DNA from: Micromonospora purpureochromogenes
GTDB taxonomy: Bacteria; Actinomycetota; Actinomycetes; Mycobacteriales; Micromonosporaceae
Length of the DNA: 64,000 nt
NCBI RefSeq assembly: GCF_900091515.1
Contig: NZ_LT607410.1
Span: forward strand, 4,712,001-4,776,000
Direction: 5' to 3'
The position numbers were made by a program, and so were the translations under genes. Each line of letters starts with the position of its first letter. Positions within the stretch are counted from its first letter, which is position 1. Of this stretch, positions 58,665 to 64,000 are shown one piece after another. The notes beneath the pieces were generated by a model. The model was given only the letters and a program-made list of their open reading frames with translations, ran no database searches and was not told the DNA's origin.

Positions 58665-59540
58665 TCAGGTCCCCGGCCGGCGGAACTGCTGGGTCTCCTC
58701 GCCCACGTTGCCGGACTGGTACGTCCCCCGGCCCCCGGCCGCCGCCCTGGCCTCCTCGGCGCTCGCCATGGGAGCGACGCGCTCGCCGCCCCGGTCGGCC
58801 ATCTGCCGGCTCATGTCGCCCCGCCCGGCCGCCTGGGCCTGGCGGTGCACCTGGATCGCCCGCGACTCCTCGGCCATCCGGTCCAGCCAGCGGTCCCAGC
58901 GGCTCTGCATCGGCTTCACCAGACCACCGCCGACGCCGACGATCAGGATGCCGGCCACCGTGGCGAGCACCGCGATCAGCACCGGCGTGGTCACCGTGGT
59001 GGCGACGCCCACCTGGTTCAGCGCGGCGATGATGCCGAGCGCCAGGATGAAGACCGCCACCAGGTCGCCGAGGATCCGGCCGTACGAGAGGCCGCCCAGC
59101 GCGCCGGTGACCAGGTCCCGGACGGCGTTGGCGATCGCGGCCGCCACGACCACGATGACGATGGCCACGAACGCGCGCGGCAGCCAGGCCACCACGCCGC
59201 GGATCAGGTCACTGATCGCGTTGGGTCCCCACACCCCGAAGGCGAACTGCAGGGTGAACAGCAGGACCGCGTAGTACGCGAGCTTCGCCAGGATGTCACT
59301 GGCGTCGTACTTCGTGCGTTCCAGGGCGCGTTTGATGCCACCCCGTTCGACCGCCCGGTCGAACCCCACCCGTTCCAGTACCTTGTCCACGATTTTGAGT
59401 ACCGCTCGGGCGATGATCCAGCCCACCACGAGGATCGCGATGAACGCGATCGCCCTCGGGATGAAGAGCAGCACCGACCTCCACATGTCGGCCACGGCGT
59501 CGCCGATGTCGGCCTGCCTGACCGCAAGGGTTTCCGGCAT
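58665..59540 (-). CDS. Mechanosensitive-channel-like membrane protein (conserved TM-helix repeat)
   Basis: A 291-residue protein with four hydrophobic segments in the conserved TM-helix (PF05552-like) pattern, e.g. FIPRAIAFIAILVVGWIIAR, LLFTLQFAFGVWGPNAISDL and AIANAVRDLVTGALGGLSYG, and a soluble Gln/Arg-rich tail. It has no full MscS beta domain. ATG 59540 has GGAGGG upstream. Possible small channel; GGGTAT at 59576-59581 on the minus strand could be a stress -10 box. Confidence 0.85.
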   Translation of the reverse strand: MPETLAVRQADIGDAVADMWRSVLLFIPRAIAFIAILVVGWIIARAVLKIVDKVLERVGFDRAVERGGIKRALERTKYDASDILAKLAYYAVLLFTLQFAFGVWGPNAISDLIRGVVAWLPRAFVAIVIVVVAAAIANAVRDLVTGALGGLSYGRILGDLVAVFILALGIIAALNQVGVATTVTTPVLIAVLATVAGILIVGVGGGLVKPMQSRWDRWLDRMAEESRAIQVHRQAQAAGRGDMSRQMADRGGERVAPMASAEEARAAAGGRGTYQSGNVGEETQQFRRPGT

Positions 59541-59741
59541 GATGTCCCTCCTGTCGCATGGACTGCGCCGGGCGGATACCCGGTCGCTCAGGGTGCACGC
59601 CGCGACACCCTGGATCAATTTCCCGACATGTCCCCCTAAAGGCCTCCTGACCTGCCCTAACATCACCGCCGGCGGGCCGTCCGGCACGGTCGGGGGGCAT
59701 GATCCAAACCTCTGCGCGACGCTCCGGCTAGGCTGCGTGAC

Positions 59742-61868
59742 ATGCCAGGCACGGTCGGGCGAGTCCCCACGCCACCACCCGCCGCCCCCGGACCGGCCCC
59801 GGTCTCGCAGGTGGCGGCGGCCGTGCTCGCCCACCCCTGGGCGGGCACCCCGCTCGGGCCGCCGCAGGGCTGGGACCCGGCGGTACGCGCCCTGGTCGAC
59901 GTGATCCTCTCCTCGCCGGTGCCGATGGCGCTCTACTACGGCGACGAGTTCGTGCTGCTCTACAACCAGGGCTACTCCGAGCTGATCGGAGACCGGCACC
60001 CGGACGCCCTCGGCCGGCCCGCCGGTGAGGTCTTCGCGGACCTGTGGCACACCCCCGGGGTGGGCGACGTGATCGAACGGGCCTACCGGCGGGGCGAGTC
60101 CTTCCTCCAGCGGGAGTCGATGCTGCCGGTCGACCGGCACCTGGCCGCCGCCGGCGACCACGCCGTCTTCACCCGCGGCCACTCGCCGGTGCGCGACAGC
60201 ACCGGCCGGATCGTCGGCGTGCTCACCGTGGCCGCGCAGACCACCCAGCTCACCCAGCAGTTGCAGAGCCTCAGCGACTTCGCCGCCGCGCTCTCCGGCA
60301 CGCTCACCCTCGACGACGTGGCCCGGGTGACCCTGCGCTACGCGCTGCACTCCTTCGACGCCGACCGGGTGACCTTCGCCGTCGACGACGGCCCCGGCTG
60401 GCGGATGGTCCGGCGCATCCGGGGCGAACTGCTCGACGAGGCCGACGAGCGGCTGCCGCCGCTGTGGCGGCCCACCTCCGCGGACTCCCCCACCCCGGTG
60501 GTGGTGACCGCGCGCAGCGGCGTGCCGTACTTCGTCGGCGACGGCGAACCGCTGCGGGCGAGCGCGATCGACCGGCACGACCAGAAGATCCGCTCGCTGG
60601 CCGCGCTGCCGCTGCGCTCCTCGGTGATCCGCGGCGGCCTCGCCGTCGGCTACCGGACGCCGCACGGCTGGTCGGCGGCGGAGCGGGCGTTGCTGGCCGC
60701 CTCGGCGGAGCTGGTCGGCCAGGCGGCCGAGCGGGCCCGCCGGTTCGAGACCCAGCACGGCACCGCCCAGCTGCTGCAACGCAGCATGCTGCCGGAGCGG
60801 CTGCCGGCGCTGCCCCGGCTGCGCATCGCCGCCCGGTACGACCCGGGCGTCGACGGCAACGCCGCCGGCGGTGACTTCTACGACGCCTTCGTGCTGCCCA
60901 CCGGCGACCTGGGCGTGGTCCTCGGCGACGTCGCCGGCCACGACGTGCAGGCGGCAGCCCGGATGGGCCAGGTACGCGCGGCGCTGCGCGCCCTCGCGCT
61001 GGCCGATCCGCGCCCGGACGCCGTGCTCACCGGGCTGGACCGGCTGGTGGCCAGCCTCGGCACCGAGACCGGCACCCAGGAACTCTTCGTCACCGTGGTC
61101 TTCGGCGTGGTGGACGCCGACCGCGGCGAGATCACGCTGGCCAGCGCCGGGCATCCGCCGCCGCTGATCCGGCGCTGCCACCCCGACGGCTCGGCGACGG
61201 CCGCCTTCGTCGAGCTGCCGGCGGGCGCCCCGCTGGGGCTGGGCTGCCGGCCGCGTACCGCGACCGTGCCGTTCCAGCCCGGGGACACCCTGTTGCTGTA
61301 CAGCGACGGGGTGGTCGAACGGCGGCGGCAGAGCCTCACCGCGGGGCTGGACGTACTGGTCACGGCGGTGGCCCACGCGGCCAGCGGCGACCCGCGCGCG
61401 CTCTGCGCGGTGGCCACCGGCGCGGTGGACGGGGCGACCGAGGACGACGTCGCGGTACTGGCGGTGGAGCACGCGCTGAAGCCGAGCCGCTCGGCGAGCA
61501 TGGAGATGCCGGCCGAGCCGACCGCACCGAGCCGGGTGCGGCACTGGCTGACCGGGCAGCTGACCGACTGGCGGGTGCCGGAGGCGGTGATCGGCGCGGC
61601 GGTGCTGTGCACCAGCGAGCTGACCACCAACGCGCTGCTGCACGCCGGCACGGCCGCCCGGGTGGAGATCGACCTCAGCCCGGAGCGGCTGCTGGTCTCG
61701 GTCGCCGACTCGGGCACCCGGGGCACCGTGACCCGGGCGCAGACCGACACGTTGAGCAGCCGGGGCCGGGGCCTCGGCCTGATCGAGCAGCTCTCCGACG
61801 CCTGGGGCACCGACCCCACGGTCCGTGGTTCGACGGTCTGGTTCGAGATCCTCATCCCGGCGGGATGA
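59742..61868 (+). CDS. PAS/GAF-SpoIIE phosphatase with C-terminal histidine-kinase-like ATPase
   Basis: A 708-residue soluble signalling protein: PAS-like sensor (about 50-170; ALYYGDEFVLLYNQGYSELI), GAF-like region (about 180-335), PP2C/SpoIIE phosphatase (about 350-580; AGGDFYDAF, LGDVAGHDVQAA, YSDGVVERR, DDVAVLAVE), and an HATPase_c anti-sigma-type kinase domain (LCTSELTTNALLHA; SRGRGLGLIEQLSDAWGTD). This combines both opposing activities of a partner-switching pathway in one chain. TAGGCT (59729-59734) ends 7 nt before the ATG: leaderless. Possible input for the stress sigma promoters nearby. Confidence 0.9.
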   Translation: MPGTVGRVPTPPPAAPGPAPVSQVAAAVLAHPWAGTPLGPPQGWDPAVRALVDVILSSPVPMALYYGDEFVLLYNQGYSELIGDRHPDALGRPAGEVFADLWHTPGVGDVIERAYRRGESFLQRESMLPVDRHLAAAGDHAVFTRGHSPVRDSTGRIVGVLTVAAQTTQLTQQLQSLSDFAAALSGTLTLDDVARVTLRYALHSFDADRVTFAVDDGPGWRMVRRIRGELLDEADERLPPLWRPTSADSPTPVVVTARSGVPYFVGDGEPLRASAIDRHDQKIRSLAALPLRSSVIRGGLAVGYRTPHGWSAAERALLAASAELVGQAAERARRFETQHGTAQLLQRSMLPERLPALPRLRIAARYDPGVDGNAAGGDFYDAFVLPTGDLGVVLGDVAGHDVQAAARMGQVRAALRALALADPRPDAVLTGLDRLVASLGTETGTQELFVTVVFGVVDADRGEITLASAGHPPPLIRRCHPDGSATAAFVELPAGAPLGLGCRPRTATVPFQPGDTLLLYSDGVVERRRQSLTAGLDVLVTAVAHAASGDPRALCAVATGAVDGATEDDVAVLAVEHALKPSRSASMEMPAEPTAPSRVRHWLTGQLTDWRVPEAVIGAAVLCTSELTTNALLHAGTAARVEIDLSPERLLVSVADSGTRGTVTRAQTDTLSSRGRGLGLIEQLSDAWGTDPTVRGSTVWFEILIPAG

Positions 61869-61910
61869 GCACGGGCGTCAGCGCCGCCCGAGCGGGGTAG
61901 GAGGACGCCC

Positions 61911-62624
61911 ATGAGCGCAGAAGGTCCCTCCGGCGTCCTCTTCGACGTCGACGGCACGCTGGTCGACACCACCTACCTGCACACGGTGAGCTGGTGGGAG
62001 GCGCTGCGGCAGGCCGAGCACCGGGTGCCGATGTCGCTGATCCACCGGTCCATCGGGATGGGCTCGGACAAGCTCCTGGACCACCTGCTCGGCCCGGAAC
62101 GGGATCGGGCCGCCGACGGCAAGCTGCGCGACGCGCACGACAGCCTCTTCGCCGAGTACTGGGAGCGCCTCGCCCCGCTGCCCGGCGCGGCGGAACTGCT
62201 GCGCGCCTGCGCCGCCGGGGGCCTGCGGGTGGTGCTCGCCACCTCCGCCGCCGAGCACGAGGTCGGGGCGTTGCGCGCCGCGTTGGACGCCGACGACGCG
62301 GTCGACACCGTCACCTCGTCGGCCGACGCGCAACAGAGCAAGCCGGCGCCGGACATCCTGGTGGCCGCCCTGGAGCAGTCCGGCCTGGACGCCCGGCGGG
62401 TGGTCTTCGTCGGCGACTCGGTCTGGGACGTCGCCGCCGCCGCCAAGCTCGACATCCCCTGCGTCGGGCTGACCTGCGGCGGCACCAGCCGAGGTGAGCT
62501 GGCCGGGGCGGGCGCGGTCGCCGTCTACGACGACCCGGCGGCCCTGCTGGCCGCGCTGGCCGACTCCCCCCTCCGCACACCGCGGCGGACGTCACCGCGG
62601 GACAAGCCGGACACCGAGGCTTAG
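61911..62624 (+). CDS. HAD phosphatase (phosphoglycolate/beta-phosphoglucomutase-like)
   Basis: A 237-residue HAD enzyme: nucleophile DVDGTLVDT, cap domain, ATSAAEHEV, KPAPDI with Lys and VFVGDSVWDVAAAAKL. Full DxD present, so active phosphatase or mutase chemistry is plausible; substrate unknown. GGAGGACGCCC precedes the ATG. Confidence 0.9.
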   Translation: MSAEGPSGVLFDVDGTLVDTTYLHTVSWWEALRQAEHRVPMSLIHRSIGMGSDKLLDHLLGPERDRAADGKLRDAHDSLFAEYWERLAPLPGAAELLRACAAGGLRVVLATSAAEHEVGALRAALDADDAVDTVTSSADAQQSKPAPDILVAALEQSGLDARRVVFVGDSVWDVAAAAKLDIPCVGLTCGGTSRGELAGAGAVAVYDDPAALLAALADSPLRTPRRTSPRDKPDTEA

Positions 62625-62650
62625 CCTCCCGGAGCACGGGGCACAGTCCC

Positions 62651-62678
62651 CACCTCGCGCGCGGGCGCGGGCGAGGTG
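62651..62678. terminator. Hairpin between HAD and antiporter genes
   Basis: CACCTCGC (62651-62658) and GCGAGGTG (62671-62678) form an 8-bp stem 27 bp after the HAD stop and 15 bp before the antiporter start; it could terminate the first or attenuate the second. Confidence 0.45.
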
Positions 62679-62692
62679 CGAGAGGTGGTGCC

Positions 62693-63979
62693 GTGGAACC
62701 GGTCGATGTCGCGTTCGCGCTGGTGGGCGTGGGCGCCCTGCTGGCCGGGATCCTGCCCCGGGTGCTGGAGCGCCGCCCGCTGTCCATGCCGATCGCGTTC
62801 CTCGGGCTGGGCATGCTGGTCTTCCTGCTGCCCACCGGGCTGCCGTCGCCGGACCCGCTGGCCCATCCGGAGCTGACCACCCACCTGACCGAGATCGGGG
62901 TGATCGTCGCCCTGATGGGCGCCGGCCTCAAGATCGACCGACCGTTGAGCTGGCGGCGGTGGTCGTCCACCTGGCGCCTGCTGGCGATCGCGATGCCGGT
63001 GTGCGTCGCGGCGGTGACGCTGCTCGGCTGGTGGTGGGCCGGCCTGGTACCGGCCGCCGCGCTGCTGCTGGGGGCGGCGCTGGCCCCGACCGACCCGGTG
63101 CTCGCCGCCGACGTGCAGGTGGGCGAGCCCACCGACGTGGAGGACTCCGAGGACGAGGTCCGCTTCGCCCTCACCTCGGAGGCCGGCCTGAACGACGGGC
63201 TGGCGTTCCCGTTCGTGTACGCCGCCATCGCCATCGCCACCACCAGCCTCGCCCCGGCGGACTGGCTCGCCGACTGGTTCACCGTCGACGTGCTCTACAA
63301 GCTCGCCGTCGGCATCGGGGGCGGCCTGCTCATCGGCTGGCTGCTCGGCAAGCTGTTCTTCCGCGCCCCCAGCGAGCTACGGCTGGCCCGGCACGCCGAG
63401 GGCTTCCTCGCCCTGGCCGCCACCTTCCTGGCGTACGGGCTGGTGGAGGTGGTCGGCGGGTACGGCTTCCTGGCCGTCTTCGTGGCCGCGCGGGCGATCC
63501 GGGCGGCCGAGCGGACCCACGAGTTCCACTCGGTGCTGCACGACTTCGCCGAGCAGGTCGAGCGGCTGCTGACGGTGCTGTTGCTGCTGCTCTTCGGCGG
63601 CGCGGTGATCGACGGCCTGCTGGCCCCGCTGACCTGGCCGGCGGCGGCGGTCGGACTGGCCCTGCTCTTCGTGGTCCGGCCGCTGGTGGCCTGGCTGTCG
63701 CTGCGGGGCGCGCCCGGCCGACCGGCCGAGCACTGGGTGATCTCGCTGTTCGGCATCCGTGGCGTCGGGTCGTTCTACTACCTGGCGTACGCGACCAGCA
63801 GGACCGACTTTCCCCAGGCCGACCTGATCTGGGCGACCGTCGGGCTAGTGGTGGTGGTGTCCGTGGTGGTGCACGGGATCGCCGCGACCCCGGTCATGCA
63901 GCTGCTCGACCGGGCGGGCGAGCGCACCGCCGACCCGTCAGAGCGGGGCGAGCCCGCACTCGGCGGCGTCCGGGGCTGA
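62693..63979 (+). CDS. CPA1-type Na+/H+ antiporter
   Basis: A 428-residue transporter with about 12 helices and the NhaP/CPA1 motifs ALAPTDPVLAADVQVGEP and LTSEAGLNDGLAFPF, in which the Asp residues carry the ion. It exchanges Na+ or K+ for H+ for pH and salt balance. Start is GTG 62693; AGAGGTGG precedes it. The gene appears complete, ending 21 bp before the window end. Confidence 0.92.
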   Translation: MEPVDVAFALVGVGALLAGILPRVLERRPLSMPIAFLGLGMLVFLLPTGLPSPDPLAHPELTTHLTEIGVIVALMGAGLKIDRPLSWRRWSSTWRLLAIAMPVCVAAVTLLGWWWAGLVPAAALLLGAALAPTDPVLAADVQVGEPTDVEDSEDEVRFALTSEAGLNDGLAFPFVYAAIAIATTSLAPADWLADWFTVDVLYKLAVGIGGGLLIGWLLGKLFFRAPSELRLARHAEGFLALAATFLAYGLVEVVGGYGFLAVFVAARAIRAAERTHEFHSVLHDFAEQVERLLTVLLLLLFGGAVIDGLLAPLTWPAAAVGLALLFVVRPLVAWLSLRGAPGRPAEHWVISLFGIRGVGSFYYLAYATSRTDFPQADLIWATVGLVVVVSVVVHGIAATPVMQLLDRAGERTADPSERGEPALGGVRG

Positions 63980-64000
63980 CCGCGGCGCGGGCACCGTGGC

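Noticed and set aside
59576..59581. Stress-sigma promoter of the TM-helix channel gene
   Set aside because: GGGTAT is a good -10, but the -35 position reads GCGT; mentioned with the gene but not listed as a promoter.

Overview
The window is GC-rich, densely coded chromosomal DNA from an actinomycete. Gene content suggests Micromonosporaceae, most likely Micromonospora or a close relative. The evidence is the mycobacterium-like phosphatidylinositol mannoside (PIM) / pyridoxal phosphate / thrS block, frequent GTG starts, GTGA and ATGA stop-start overlaps, many -10 boxes placed about 7 nt before a start codon, and actinobacterial families (DUF3618, DUF4235, DUF2795, F420-type LLM enzymes). No rRNA, tRNA, CRISPR array, phage or insertion sequence was recognised.

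Layout. 1-6.5 kb, minus strand: DUF402 (cut by the edge), yebC, pdxT, pdxS, a small membrane protein, pimA, the PIM acyltransferase and pgsA. This follows the order known from Mycobacterium. 6.6-14.5 kb: an EF-G-like GTPase, an aldo/keto reductase, a HAD-like protein and a maltokinase-cap-like protein sit between pgsA and the HIT phosphorylase/thrS pair; three copies of a long inverted repeat lie in or beside this insertion. 14.7-22.2 kb: YcnI-like protein, ADP-ribosylglycohydrolase, a two-component system, adenosine-deaminase-family enzyme with a Tam-like methyltransferase, an aldo/keto reductase and a small membrane protein. 22.3-26.6 kb, minus: cspA, a DUF4235/DUF3618/holin-like envelope operon, MscS channel, DUF1206 protein and a lipoprotein. 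26.7-39.3 kb: class V aminotransferase with GNAT, four 59-bp tandem repeats, a GH3 hexosaminidase, an LLM oxidoreductase, a MoxR/VWA pair, TetR with a methyltransferase, a RecQ-like helicase and an AraC regulator.

39.4-48.1 kb, minus, is the most distinctive part: eight overlapping genes encoding an ADP-heptose pathway (gmhB fused to a GT9 glycosyltransferase, gmhA, hldE), two more glycosyltransferases, a second GT9, an SDR and a type IB topoisomerase, closed by a strong hairpin. With the polyprenol-phosphate-mannose-type synthase at 48.8 kb it suggests assembly of a heptose-containing surface glycan.

48.3-64 kb: small stress and envelope genes (two SRPBCC proteins, ChaB-like, YihY, DUF2795), several behind promoters that look like the stress sigma (SigB/SigF) type, then MFS, small channel, SpoIIE-type phosphatase/kinase, HAD phosphatase and Na+/H+ antiporter genes. 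The 63980-64000 end carries no recognisable gene.

Functions are inferred by reading motifs and recalling family knowledge; no database search was run.
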